Assembly (NCBI RefSeq): GCF_023585825.1
Contig: NZ_CP097751.1
Coordinates: 558,001-622,000 of the forward strand
Direction of reading: 5' to 3'
DNA length: 64,000 nt
DNA from: Candidatus Blochmanniella camponoti
Lineage (GTDB): Bacteria > Pseudomonadota > Gammaproteobacteria > Enterobacterales > Enterobacteriaceae
Positions 11,378 to 21,087 of the stretch are shown here, piece by piece (position 1 is the stretch's first letter; every line of letters starts with the position of its first letter). Both the position numbers and the translations under genes were made by a program. The notes under the pieces are model-generated. The model was not told the DNA's origin. It worked only from the letters and a program-made list of their open reading frames with translations, and searched no databases.

Positions 11378-11986
11378 TTATTTTTCTGCCTTAAGATAAT
11401 CTCGATGGAGATCATAAATATATTGTGTCATTTCATCAATACTTTTGTTATTTTCAATAACGTTATCAGCATAGTCTAATCTATGCTGGCGGGATACTTG
11501 CGATAATAAAATATTTTCAGCATATTGTTTGTGTATTTTATCTCTACTGATAATTCTATTTAACTGAATATCAACGTGTACATCTATCATTAGTATGTGA
11601 TCTGCATATTTTTGTAAATTATTTTCTATTAGCAATGGAACAACCCATAAAATATAAGATGATTGACTGGATAATATATTTATTGTTTTCTGCGTTTCTT
11701 GCCTAATAAGTGGATGTAACAATTGTTCAAGCCACTCTTTGTCTTTAGGATTGAAAAAAATAATTTTTTTTAACATGGATCTATTTAATGATCCATTAGA
11801 AAATAAAATGTGGGGTCCAAAATGTTTGGTTATCATACGTAAAGCAATGCTACCAGGTTGTGTGATGTTTTTAGAAATCACATCAGCATCTATTACAGAT
11901 ACTTTCTTGGATAAATTAGAAAATTTTTTAGCAACAACACTTTTTCCAGAACAAATACCACCGGTAAGCGCAACGATATAAGACAT
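11378..11986 (-). CDS. coaE: CoaE, dephospho-CoA kinase
   Basis: CoaE phosphorylates the ribose 3'-OH of dephospho-CoA, the last step of coenzyme A synthesis. It has 202 residues against 206 in E. coli. It starts MSYIVALTGGICSGKSVVAK, carrying the P-loop GGICSGKS; the family normally has GSGKS, so a Cys replaces a small residue at one loop position. The segments VIDADVISKNITQPG, LLHPLIRQETQ, WVVPLLIENNL and DNVIENN are typical. With coaA at 61856-62797, both ends of CoA synthesis from pantothenate are encoded in this window. It is transcribed toward secA, with a shared stem-loop between them. Confidence 0.97.
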   Translation of the reverse strand: MSYIVALTGGICSGKSVVAKKFSNLSKKVSVIDADVISKNITQPGSIALRMITKHFGPHILFSNGSLNRSMLKKIIFFNPKDKEWLEQLLHPLIRQETQKTINILSSQSSYILWVVPLLIENNLQKYADHILMIDVHVDIQLNRIISRDKIHKQYAENILLSQVSRQHRLDYADNVIENNKSIDEMTQYIYDLHRDYLKAEK

Positions 11987-12530
11987 AATTTGATGTGTGT
12001 TATTAAATAAAAAAATGTTTTTATGAAATGTTTTCTCTAAAAATTATGAAATTAAATCAATGTTAAAAATATTTAGAACGATATTTAGCAAAATTATACA
12101 ACGACACCTTATTTTATATAGTAATAAAATAGTTTTATTTTTAAATATCTAAATAACGCTGTTTATTTTTTCAATATTTTAAGCCTCAATAAAATTTATT
12201 GATGATTTTATTACGCAATTAAAAAATTTTCTATAATTAATGATAATTCTTTATTTGAATTATTTTAATAATGTAAAAGTTGTTTATAAACCTGTAAATA
12301 ACATATATATCAATAATTATTACACATAAATAATTATATAACCAATTCGGGTTAATTTGTGAGCTTACATATATATCGCATTTAGATATAATATAATTAT
12401 TATTTTTTTTCAATAATAATTATAATTCATCGTGTGTTTAACGATATTAGAGGAATTATATAAAAATAATGAAATTTAAAGAAAATATTGATATGAATTG
12501 CTTTTAATATATATAAACAGGAGCAAATAT
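11987..12530 (+). other. Gene-free spacer coaE-dksA
   Basis: Divergent spacer of about 540 bases, very AT-rich, which must contain the promoters of coaE (leftward) and dksA (rightward). AT content is too high to pick a promoter with confidence. No reading frame or RNA gene is evident. Confidence 0.5.
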
Positions 12531-12995
12531 ATGTCAACAAAATCACCGAGCAGTCGTAGACGTTCTTCTTTGAATGTATTAATAATTGCTGGAGTTACAC
12601 CATATCAACGACAACCTAATGAAGAGTATATGAGTTCTAATCAACTTTTACATTTTAAACGTATCCTTAAAACATGGAAAAATCAACTCAAAAAAGATTT
12701 AGAATATTCTGCGTTATGTGCGCAAGATCAGGCATCTATCAATTTTCCAGATCCAGTAGATAGAGCGGTGCAAGAAGAAGAATTCAATATTAAATTACGT
12801 AATCGGGATAGAGAATACAAACTTGTTGAAAAAATTGAAAAAACCTTAAAAAAAATAGATACAAATGAATTTGGATTTTGTGCTTCATGTGATGTAGAAA
12901 TCGGCATCCGAAGATTAGAGGCTCGTCCAACAGCTGATTTATGTATTGATTGTAAAACTTTAGAAGAAATTAAAGAAAAACAAATGACCGGATAG
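12531..12995 (+). CDS. dksA: DksA, RNA polymerase secondary-channel regulator
   Basis: DksA binds the secondary channel of RNA polymerase and, with ppGpp, represses stable-RNA promoters and activates amino-acid promoters. The protein has 154 residues (E. coli 151). The coiled-coil tip segment [15 protein letters not shown], including its acidic residues, is conserved, as is the zinc finger CASC...CIDC with [13 protein letters not shown] context. ATG 12531 was chosen for AGGAG seven bases upstream and agreement with the E. coli N-terminus; an upstream in-frame TTG at 12498 lacks both. Retaining a global regulator is notable in so small a gene set. In E. coli gluQ and pcnB separate it from folK; both are absent here. 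Confidence 0.97.
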   Translation: MSTKSPSSRRRSSLNVLIIAGVTPYQRQPNEEYMSSNQLLHFKRILKTWKNQLKKDLEYSALCAQDQASINFPDPVDRAVQEEEFNIKLRNRDREYKLVEKIEKTLKKIDTNEFGFCASCDVEIGIRRLEARPTADLCIDCKTLEEIKEKQMTG

Positions 12996-13027
12996 ATTGT
13001 TAATAAAACTAAATTTATATGCGTGTT

Positions 13028-13044
13028 ATAGGATATAATCCTAT
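13028..13044 (+). terminator. Small stem-loop after dksA
   Basis: Arms ATAGGAT / ATCCTAT with an ATA loop, 33 bases after the dksA stop, followed within 10 bases by TTTTT. Weak (7 bp) but correctly placed for a terminator. Confidence 0.35.
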
Positions 13045-13243
13045 CAAATCGTTTTTAAATACTGTAGATGTATTTTTATTATGGCCATTGATTTAGTTTC
13101 TATTTTTTTTCTGATCTATTTTGTATTATAGATACTATTTATCTAAATGTTTATGTAATGTTTTAAATTTTAACATTATTTAAGATTTTTTCATGAAAAC
13201 GAAAGGGTCGGTAATTTAATAATTGATTGGGATATATAATAAA

Positions 13244-13738
13244 ATGGAACGAGTTTGGGTGAGCATTGGTAGTAATATGTTAAATCCAAAACAACAAGCG
13301 GATCGTGCTATCTGGTCTCTTTCTAAGCTTCCAATGACTAGACTTATAGATTTTTCTTCCTATTATCGTAGTCTGCCATTAGGAGATAAAAATCAGCCTG
13401 ATTTTCTAAATGCAATAATAATTTTAGATACTAATTTATCTCCAAAAGCATTATTAAGCCATATGCAATATATCGAACGAAAACAAGGACGTATACGACG
13501 ATCACGTGATTCTCTTATATGGCAGCCACGTACGTTAGATTTAGATATTTTACTATTTGGAAAATATTTTATATATAGTCCTGAATTGACAGTACCGCAT
13601 CATGGTATACTTAATCGAGAGTTCGTGCTTTACCCATTGATGGAATTAGATAATAACTTAATTTTTCCTAATGGGAGAATTATAACAGATATCGTTAAAA
13701 CTGTACCTAAAAATGGTTTAGATTTTTGGAAGGAATAA
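13244..13738 (+). CDS. folK: FolK, HPPK (folate synthesis)
   Basis: FolK transfers pyrophosphate from ATP to 6-hydroxymethyl-dihydropterin, giving the substrate of dihydropteroate synthase. The protein has 164 residues (E. coli about 159). Family motifs are WVSIGSNM at the start, FSSYYRSLPLG, QPDFLNAII, and the signature PRTLDLDILLFG followed by LTVPHHGILNREFVLYPL. ATG 13244 gives the right N-terminus; the in-frame TTG at 13223 adds residues not seen in the family. The neighbouring panB and panC of E. coli are not here, so pantothenate synthesis, if present, is encoded elsewhere. Confidence 0.96.
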   Translation: MERVWVSIGSNMLNPKQQADRAIWSLSKLPMTRLIDFSSYYRSLPLGDKNQPDFLNAIIILDTNLSPKALLSHMQYIERKQGRIRRSRDSLIWQPRTLDLDILLFGKYFIYSPELTVPHHGILNREFVLYPLMELDNNLIFPNGRIITDIVKTVPKNGLDFWKE

Positions 13739-15510
13739 TAAAAATTGAAAATATGTATTAACTATACATAGATTGCTGTATGTGTTGTTTTTGTTTTAAA
13801 AATAAATTAGACGATATATATTTAAATAAAGATTTAATGGTATTGAAGCATTGATATATGTGTATTGTTCGTTTAATGTGGTAGATATATTGATGTAATT
13901 GTTAACAATTTAATTGTATAACACATTTTTATTATTGTTTTTGTACTGTAATTTGTAAAAATTACGTAGCTTTAGAAAAATTTTGTTGTTATTGTTTAGA
14001 ATAATTAATGAAAATTTTATAGTTAATACATATAATAAAATTTTTTTGATATCACGTGTAGTATACTTAATTTGCTATATTGTATATAACAAGTGTACTT
14101 TTGTATATACACAAGTGTTGTATTTAGAAAACGTATTAAAATGTTTTATTTTTTAATTAGAATATATTTAACAAAAATTTTATGATTACAAAAAAATATT
14201 TGATATTTAGTTGTCATATATTCAAGTATATAAATATTGTAAATATTATGATACATGAATTTATTAATAATAATAATAAAAATGTATACTTATCGATATC
14301 ATTTGGTATATAGATAATTTATGATTTTTCAAAATTAATTAATGTTTATTATCCTAATAAGTGTGGTGTTTTCATTATTTCTTGATGAATGCAAATATCT
14401 GTTGATATGATAGTCTATCAATAGTTGCAGTGAAATATATTGGGCATTAGTAATTAGTTAAAAAAAGGTGTTTATCTTCATATATTTTTTTTAATATTAT
14501 TAATTAAAAAATTAAAATTTATTTAATTGTATTAATTACATAATATTACTATCGAATTTGAAAGTTATTCTGATTATATTCGGTAATTTAAATGTTTGTT
14601 ATATTTTTAATTTGATAATTTTTCTATTTTAAGTGCTAATAAAGAAAAATTTAATTTTAAACATTTATAAAAATCTATTTTAATTATACCCTGAATACAG
14701 TATCATCATATGACGCGTGGTAGTCAAAGTATCATTATTTAATTTATATAAATTTAGTAATTTTATATAAGTTTTTCTGTTAAAAAGATCTTATTAAGCA
14801 AGAGCAAAAAATGTCATCAATGTCTTTTTTGAGTTGTAATAAAAGAATAAGAAATATGAAGATAAGAATTATCGATTAGTTCATACAGCACCTACAATAT
14901 TTTCTCTGCAGAACTACAGATAAAATATTGTATTTATATAATTATAAGACCATGTACTTTCTACATCCCAAATGAATACAAATAGATATTATCTATTTGT
15001 ATTCATTTGGGATGTAGAATATGTTTAAAATATATTGATTAGATATGTATATTTCATCGTAAATATTTAAAATCGTATACGTTACTTTTTCTGTCAGTAT
15101 CTTAATACTGTTTATTGTTCATCAAAAAATAGAGTTTTATTAATTTAAATCCCATATATATTTTCATTATGTTTAATTAGATCATAAAAATATTATTTTA
15201 ACTTTATATATCAACACTTGACGATATTCTTTAAATTATGAATACTTTTCTTGTTTGTTAATTGTGTTTGTATTAATAATAGTAAAAAATTTTATGATCA
15301 TGTATATGTTTTGTAGATAAATACTTGTATTCCGAGCGTATACATATATAGTTATAAGTAATATATTTATTTATTAATTGTATGTTTTTAATAGAAATTG
15401 ACTTCATTATATATCTTATAAGTTGCGATAAACTATACAATAATAAAGTATTCTTTGTAAAATAATTTATTTATTTAAAATTTTAAAGAGTTATGTGAAA
15501 TTTATTATAT
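13739..15510. other. 1.8 kb gene-free spacer, folK/lpd
   Basis: Long AT-rich stretch between converging folK and lpd. I find no supportable frame and no tRNA-like T-loop. It contains two inverted repeats: 11-bp arms at 14893-14903 / 14922-14932 (TACAATATTTT), and the perfect 30-bp-arm palindrome at 14959-15019. It probably represents decayed former genes (several E. coli genes map to this break) but no remnant can be recognised. Confidence 0.6.
14959..15019. repeat. Perfect 30-bp-arm palindrome
   Basis: Arms 14959-14988 and 14990-15019 are exact reverse complements with a single central base (T at 14989). The arm begins TTCTACATCCCAAATGAATA. It lies in the convergent folK/lpd spacer. No T-run follows on either side, so it may be a bidirectional terminator or processing hairpin, but its length far exceeds what termination needs. 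Confidence 0.85.
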
Positions 15511-16926
15511 TTATTTTTTTATATTAGGCAAATCAGTAATTGATCCATTATGAATAGATGCTGCTAATGCTATTGATTCATATAAAGTTGGATGAGCATG
15601 AATAGTTAGAGTAATATCTTCTACATCGCATCCCATTTCAATGGCTAATGCGATTTCTCCTAATATTTCACTAGCATTCGTGCCTAATATTGATCCCCCA
15701 ATAATTCTGTTCGTTTTTTTATTAAAAATTAATTTGGTCATACCTTCTTTACAATCTTCAGTAATCGCTCGACCTGAAGCCATCCATGGGAAAAGTGCAA
15801 CTTCATAATCTATATTTTTTTCTTGAGCATCTTTTTCAGTATATCCAACCCACGCTATTTCTGGGTCAGTATATATAATGGATGGAATGATTATTGGATC
15901 AAAACAACGCCTTTTACCAGAAATAACTTCTGCAGCTACATGGCCTTCATGAATACTTTTATGCGCTAGCATTGGATATCCAATAATATCTCCAATAGCA
16001 AAAATGTGTTGCACATTAGTACGCATCTGTTTATCTACAGGAATGAAACCATATTTATTTACATTTACGCCCGCACGTTCGATATTCAACATGTTACCAT
16101 TTGGAGCGCGCCCAATTGCTACTAATAATGCATCATAACGTTGAGTATTTTTTAATAAAGTTTGTTTATTTTCCATAGTTACATAAATACCATCTTTCTT
16201 TGCTTCTACTATGTTAACTTTAGTGTTTAAAATTAAATTAATATTTTTACTAATTATTTTAGTAAAAATATTAGTAATATCTTCATCTAAGATTGGCATA
16301 ATTCGATTACACATTTCTACTATATCTATTTCTGATCCAAAAGCATGATATATTGTTGCCATTTCTAACCCTATAGCTCCTGAACCTATAATTAGTAAAC
16401 GTTCGGGTATTGATTGTAAAGATAGAGCATCAGTTGAATTCCAAATTCGCTGATCATTAGGAATACATGGTAACGACACAGTATGTGATCCTGCTGCTAT
16501 AATAGCGTAATTGAATGCTATTTCTAAGGTCATTTCATTGTTTTCAACTTGAATAGTATGACTATCAATAAATTTACCAACTCCATCAATTACTTTAACG
16601 TTCCGCGTTTTTGCCATAGCACTTAAACTATTTGACAATTGATCAATAATTTTATCTTTCCAAGAGCGCGTCTTATCAAGATCAATATGTGTTTCTCCTG
16701 ACAAGATACCATATTTATTGAATTTCTTTTTTGTTTCAATTAATTTGGCAATATATAACAATGTTTTAGAAGGAATACAACCAACGTTAAGACACACTCC
16801 ACCTAAATCAGGATAACGTTCTACTATTGTAGTATCCATACCTAAATCAGCGCAACGAAAAGCCGCAGAATAACCTCCTGGTCCTGCGCCTAAAACAAGA
16901 ATTTGGGTTTTTATTTTTATATGCAT
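15511..16926 (-). CDS. lpd: Lpd, dihydrolipoamide dehydrogenase (E3)
   Basis: Lpd reoxidises the dihydrolipoyl groups of 2-oxoacid dehydrogenase complexes, passing electrons through FAD to NAD. The protein has 471 residues (E. coli 474). The FAD fold begins LVLGAGPGGYSAA; the redox disulfide is Cys45/Cys50 in GGVCLNVGCIPSK; the NAD fold is IIGSGAIGLEMATIY; FAIGDIIG follows; and the active-site His-Glu segment IHAHPTLYESIALAA is at the C-terminus. It is last in aceE-aceF-lpd, with a 211-base gap after aceF as in enterics where lpd has its own promoter. Retained for pyruvate dehydrogenase; 2-oxoglutarate dehydrogenase is not in this window. Confidence 0.98.
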   Translation of the reverse strand: MHIKIKTQILVLGAGPGGYSAAFRCADLGMDTTIVERYPDLGGVCLNVGCIPSKTLLYIAKLIETKKKFNKYGILSGETHIDLDKTRSWKDKIIDQLSNSLSAMAKTRNVKVIDGVGKFIDSHTIQVENNEMTLEIAFNYAIIAAGSHTVSLPCIPNDQRIWNSTDALSLQSIPERLLIIGSGAIGLEMATIYHAFGSEIDIVEMCNRIMPILDEDITNIFTKIISKNINLILNTKVNIVEAKKDGIYVTMENKQTLLKNTQRYDALLVAIGRAPNGNMLNIERAGVNVNKYGFIPVDKQMRTNVQHIFAIGDIIGYPMLAHKSIHEGHVAAEVISGKRRCFDPIIIPSIIYTDPEIAWVGYTEKDAQEKNIDYEVALFPWMASGRAITEDCKEGMTKLIFNKKTNRIIGGSILGTNASEILGEIALAIEMGCDVEDITLTIHAHPTLYESIALAASIHNGSITDLPNIKK

Positions 16927-17137
16927 AATACGGTGCCCTCAGTTTTCGATTAAAACTATTGATTATTGTATCTAATTTGATAGAAATATGTATTTTTATA
17001 GTATAGAATTTATTATGGTATGGATATTATCATATCATACCTCAATTTAAACGAGATTATCTTTAACCATAAAGGCACGGAAAGACACTTTTTAAAAAAG
17101 TGAAATCTTTAAATCTATTTTTATATGATTAGTCAAT
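16927..17137 (-). other. aceF-lpd intergenic region
   Basis: Contains a short palindrome CACTTTTTAAAAAAGTG (17086-17102), just downstream of aceF on the minus strand, which could attenuate read-through into lpd. In E. coli lpd also has its own promoter in this place. No reading frame is seen. Confidence 0.35.
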
Positions 17138-18409
17138 TTACATAGATAATAGTCTTGTATCAGCAATTATTTTATTAATAAGTGTCATAAATCGAGCACC
17201 ATCAGCTCCATCAATAACACGATGATCATATGATAATGACAAAGGCAGCATTAAACGCGGAGTAAATTTTTTTCCGGTCCACACTGGTTTTATAAAAGAT
17301 TTAGACATGCCTAAAATAGCTACTTCTGGAACATTAACAATTGGAGTAAAAGCTGTACCTCCTATACCCCCCAAATTGGATATAGTAAAACTTCCTCCTT
17401 GCATATTAGTAGGAGTCAATTGATTCCCAGTACGAGCTTTCTTTGAAAGCTCTTCCAACTCTTGTGATAATAAAATAATACCTTTCATATTTACATCATG
17501 GAGAACGGGCACCAATAAACCTTTAGGAGTGTCCACTGCTATGCCAATATTAATATATTTTTTTAAAATTAGTGTTTCACCGTCTTGAGATAAAGAACTA
17601 TTGAATCGTGGCAACTCTTCTAATGCTTTTGCAACTGCTTTCATAACAAAAACTAAAAGCGTAATTTTGCAATTTATTTTTTTCTTTTCAATGTCAATGT
17701 TTTGTTGTTTTCTAAAACTCTCTAAATCGGTAATATCAGCTTCATCAAATTGCGTTACATGCGGAAGCATAATCCAATTTCTTTGTAAATTTGCACCAGA
17801 AGTTTTTTGTATTTTGCTTAGCATTACGGTTGTAATATCGCCAAATTTACTGAAGTCTATTTTCGGCCAAGATAATATGGGTAGTAATTGATTAGATTGA
17901 ATAGATGACATACGGTTTGTATAATACATTGAGATATCGTTTATATGATTTTGAATATCTTCTTTTAAGATACGTCCCTTACGACCGCTACCTTTTACTT
18001 TTGACAAATCTATTCCGAATGTACGAGCCATATGACGCACTAATGGTGTAGCATGTATCGCAACATCATGATGTACATCATTGCATATCACTTCTTTTCT
18101 TTTGTCATTGTTTGTTACAACATCAGGAGAAGGAACAACATTTTTTTTATCATTAATAGTAAAAGTATTAGTATTATTTTGCACATCAAGTAGTAAAATC
18201 GAAGATCCTGTACGCACTTTATCTCCAACATGGGCATAAATTTTAGTAACAATACCAGAGCAGGAAGATGGTATTTCCATAGATGATTTATCACCTTCAA
18301 TTACAATAAGTGGCTGATTAGCATTAATATTATCTCCTATTTTTACCATTACTTCTGTAACTTCTAATTCATCCTCTCCAATATTTGGTATATTAATTTC
18401 AATTGTCAT
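17138..18409 (-). CDS. aceF: AceF, dihydrolipoyl acetyltransferase (E2), one lipoyl domain
   Basis: AceF forms the core of pyruvate dehydrogenase and transfers the acetyl group from lipoyl-lysine to CoA. The protein has 423 residues, against 630 in E. coli, because there is one lipoyl domain rather than three. That domain spans about residues 1-75 with the lipoylated Lys41 in EGDKSSME. The peripheral-subunit-binding domain is about 122-160 (ATPLVRHMARTFGIDLSKVK), and the catalytic domain about 180-423 contains the active-site HRVIDG near residues 396-401. The Ala/Pro-rich swinging linkers are replaced by Asn/Asp/Lys-rich sequence. It follows aceE by 11 bases. A functional single-lipoyl E2 is plausible. 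Confidence 0.97.
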   Translation of the reverse strand: MTIEINIPNIGEDELEVTEVMVKIGDNINANQPLIVIEGDKSSMEIPSSCSGIVTKIYAHVGDKVRTGSSILLLDVQNNTNTFTINDKKNVVPSPDVVTNNDKRKEVICNDVHHDVAIHATPLVRHMARTFGIDLSKVKGSGRKGRILKEDIQNHINDISMYYTNRMSSIQSNQLLPILSWPKIDFSKFGDITTVMLSKIQKTSGANLQRNWIMLPHVTQFDEADITDLESFRKQQNIDIEKKKINCKITLLVFVMKAVAKALEELPRFNSSLSQDGETLILKKYINIGIAVDTPKGLLVPVLHDVNMKGIILLSQELEELSKKARTGNQLTPTNMQGGSFTISNLGGIGGTAFTPIVNVPEVAILGMSKSFIKPVWTGKKFTPRLMLPLSLSYDHRVIDGADGARFMTLINKIIADTRLLSM

Positions 18410-18420
18410 CGTGTTACCTC

Positions 18421-21087
18421 TTATATTAGGCGTGGATTAATTTTGTCAGGGTCAATATCAAATATTTTGATAGCGTTTAGAACAACATCAGCGCGAATAT
18501 GGCCTTTTTTTACTAATTGGGCTAATGCGGCAGTAACCACATAACCTGTATTTACTTCAAAATGATGTCGTAAATTTTTTCGACTATCGGAACGACCAAA
18601 TCCATCTGTGCCTAATACAAAAAAATGATGACCTGGAATAAAACATCTAATTTGTTCTGCAAACAATTTCATATAATCAGTGGCAGCTATAGTGGGAAAA
18701 TCATTCAATATGGTAGTAATGTACGGTATTTTGGGTATATCCATGGGATGTAACATATTCCAGCGTTCGCAGTCTTGCCCATTCCTTGCTAATTCAGTAA
18801 ACGAGGTAACACTATATACATCAGAACTTACGTCATATTCTTGAGATAAGATTTTAGCTGCTTCACGAACAAGACGTAAAATAGCACCAGACCCCATCAA
18901 TTGAATTTTTCCATTTTTTCCCGATAAAGATTCTAACTTATAAATTCCTTTTCTAATACCTTCTTCAACTCCTATTGGCATGGCTGGCATATGATATTTT
19001 TCATTTAATGTAGTTATGTAATAATATACATTTTCTGGATTACTTCCGTACATACGCATGAGGCCATCTTGTATAATAACAGCAATTTCATATGCATATG
19101 CTGGATCATAAGAAATGCAATTAGGAATTGTTAATGACTGAATGTGACTGTGACCATCAGCATGTTGCAATCCTTCGCCATTTAAAGTAGTTCGACCAGA
19201 TGTCCCTCCGATCAAAAATCCTCGAGCTTGTTGATCAGCAGCAGCCCAAAAAAAATCTCCGATTCTTTGAAAACCAAACATTGAATAATATACATAAAAT
19301 GGTATCATGGGGAAGTCGTTAGTACTGTATGAGGTAGCGGCTGCTAACCACGACGCTGCTGCGCCTAATTCGCTGATACCTTCTTGTAAAATTTGACCTT
19401 GTTTATCTTCACGATAATATGCAAGTAAATCATGATCCTGAGGAGTGTATTGTTGTCCCATAGAGCTATAAATACCGATTTGACGAAACAGCCCTTCCAT
19501 CCCAAATGTTCGGCCTTCATCAGCAATTATAGGTACTAGTCTATTTTTAATTGGGGTGTATTTTAGTAATATGTTTAGAACACGTATAAATGCAAGAGTA
19601 GTAGAAATATCTTTATTTTGTTGTATTAGCAAAGGATGAAAATGTTCTAATGTTGGTAGTTCTAGAGAATTAGTTGCATGTTGCAACCTATTTGGAATGT
19701 ATCCAAATAATGTTTTACGTCGCTCATGTAAGTATATGTGTTCCTGAGAACCTTCTTTAAATTTTAAATAAGGTAAAGATTCAATTTGGTCATCTTTGAC
19801 GAGATTTAAGTTAAATCTATCCCTAAAATAACGTATCCCTTCTATGTTAATTTTTTTTATTTGATGCGCAACGTTCATTCCTTCTGCACTAGAACCCATA
19901 CCATAACCTTTAACAGTATGTGCCAATATTACAACAGGTTTTCCAGAACTATTTTTAGCTTTTTCTAAAGCAGCAAATACTTTTTTAGGATCATGTCCAC
20001 CGCGATCTAATGCCCAAATTTCAGAGTCACTCATATCGTCTACCAACGTGCTAGTTTCTGGATATTTACCAAAAAAGTGTTCACGTACATAAGCACCATT
20101 TTTAGATTTAAACGTTTGATAGTCTCCATCAACCGTTTCATTCATAAGTTGAATGAGCTTGCCGCTAGTATCCTTGTGTAATAATGCATCCCATTTACTT
20201 CCCCAAATAACTTTAATTACTTCCCACCCTGACCCTTTAAATATATTTTCTAAGTCATTAATAATTTTTCCATTTCCTATTACTGGACCATCTAATCGTT
20301 GTAGATTACAATTAATAATAAAAATTAAATTATCCAATTTTTCTCTAGCAGCAATATTAAGCGCTCCTTTAGATTCAGGTTCATCCATCTCTCCGTCTCC
20401 TAAAAAAGTGTATACTGTTTGCAAAGTGGTGTCTTTTAGATTTCTATTATTCAAGTATTTTAAAAATTTTGCTTGATAAATTGCACTAATTGAAGCAAGA
20501 CCCATAGAAACTGTAGGAAATTGCCAAAAATCTGGCATTAATTTTGGATGAGGATATGAAGGAAGTCCTAAATTTTTTACTTCTTGGCGAAAATGATTTA
20601 TTTGGTCCTCATGCAATCGTCCTTCAAGAAAAGCACGGGCATATATACCAGGTGAAATATGGCCTTGAAAATATACTAAGTCACCTCCATCGTGCTTATT
20701 ACGCGCACGAAAAAAATGGTTAAAACACACTTCATATAATGTAGCGGAAGATTGGAATGAGGCGATATGACCTCCTAAATCCAAGTTTTTTTTTGATGCA
20801 TGCAATACCATCATGATGGCATTCCAACGCACAGCAGCACATATGCGCTCTTCTATTTCTAAATTTCCGGGATATTCTGGTTCATCTTTAACTGGAATAG
20901 TATTTATATAATCATTTGTTATTTTATTATTAGAAATAATAACGCCATTATTACAGGCTTCATGTATAATTTGATTCATTAAAAATTGAGCTCGCTCAAC
21001 ACCTTCTCTTTGAATAACTGAAGAAATAGATTTTAACCAATCTTGTGTTTCTATGGGATCCACATCATCAGATAAACGTTCTAACAT
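18421..21087 (-). CDS. aceE: AceE, pyruvate dehydrogenase E1
   Basis: AceE is the homodimeric thiamine-diphosphate decarboxylase that converts pyruvate to an acetyl group on lipoyl-AceF. The protein has 888 residues, one more than E. coli. Visible landmarks are YFQGHISPGIYARAFLEGRL, the thiamine-diphosphate motif GDGEMDEPESKGAL near residue 230 with the partner NLQRLDGPV, AHTVKGYGMG, FRQIGIYSSMGQQYTPQD and FVLGTDGFGRSDSR. It heads the aceEF-lpd unit. The repressor gene pdhR, which precedes it in E. coli, is missing, so the operon is probably constitutive; that is inference. The upstream 2 kb are empty. Confidence 0.98.
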   Translation of the reverse strand: MLERLSDDVDPIETQDWLKSISSVIQREGVERAQFLMNQIIHEACNNGVIISNNKITNDYINTIPVKDEPEYPGNLEIEERICAAVRWNAIMMVLHASKKNLDLGGHIASFQSSATLYEVCFNHFFRARNKHDGGDLVYFQGHISPGIYARAFLEGRLHEDQINHFRQEVKNLGLPSYPHPKLMPDFWQFPTVSMGLASISAIYQAKFLKYLNNRNLKDTTLQTVYTFLGDGEMDEPESKGALNIAAREKLDNLIFIINCNLQRLDGPVIGNGKIINDLENIFKGSGWEVIKVIWGSKWDALLHKDTSGKLIQLMNETVDGDYQTFKSKNGAYVREHFFGKYPETSTLVDDMSDSEIWALDRGGHDPKKVFAALEKAKNSSGKPVVILAHTVKGYGMGSSAEGMNVAHQIKKINIEGIRYFRDRFNLNLVKDDQIESLPYLKFKEGSQEHIYLHERRKTLFGYIPNRLQHATNSLELPTLEHFHPLLIQQNKDISTTLAFIRVLNILLKYTPIKNRLVPIIADEGRTFGMEGLFRQIGIYSSMGQQYTPQDHDLLAYYREDKQGQILQEGISELGAAASWLAAATSYSTNDFPMIPFYVYYSMFGFQRIGDFFWAAADQQARGFLIGGTSGRTTLNGEGLQHADGHSHIQSLTIPNCISYDPAYAYEIAVIIQDGLMRMYGSNPENVYYYITTLNEKYHMPAMPIGVEEGIRKGIYKLESLSGKNGKIQLMGSGAILRLVREAAKILSQEYDVSSDVYSVTSFTELARNGQDCERWNMLHPMDIPKIPYITTILNDFPTIAATDYMKLFAEQIRCFIPGHHFFVLGTDGFGRSDSRKNLRHHFEVNTGYVVTAALAQLVKKGHIRADVVLNAIKIFDIDPDKINPRLI

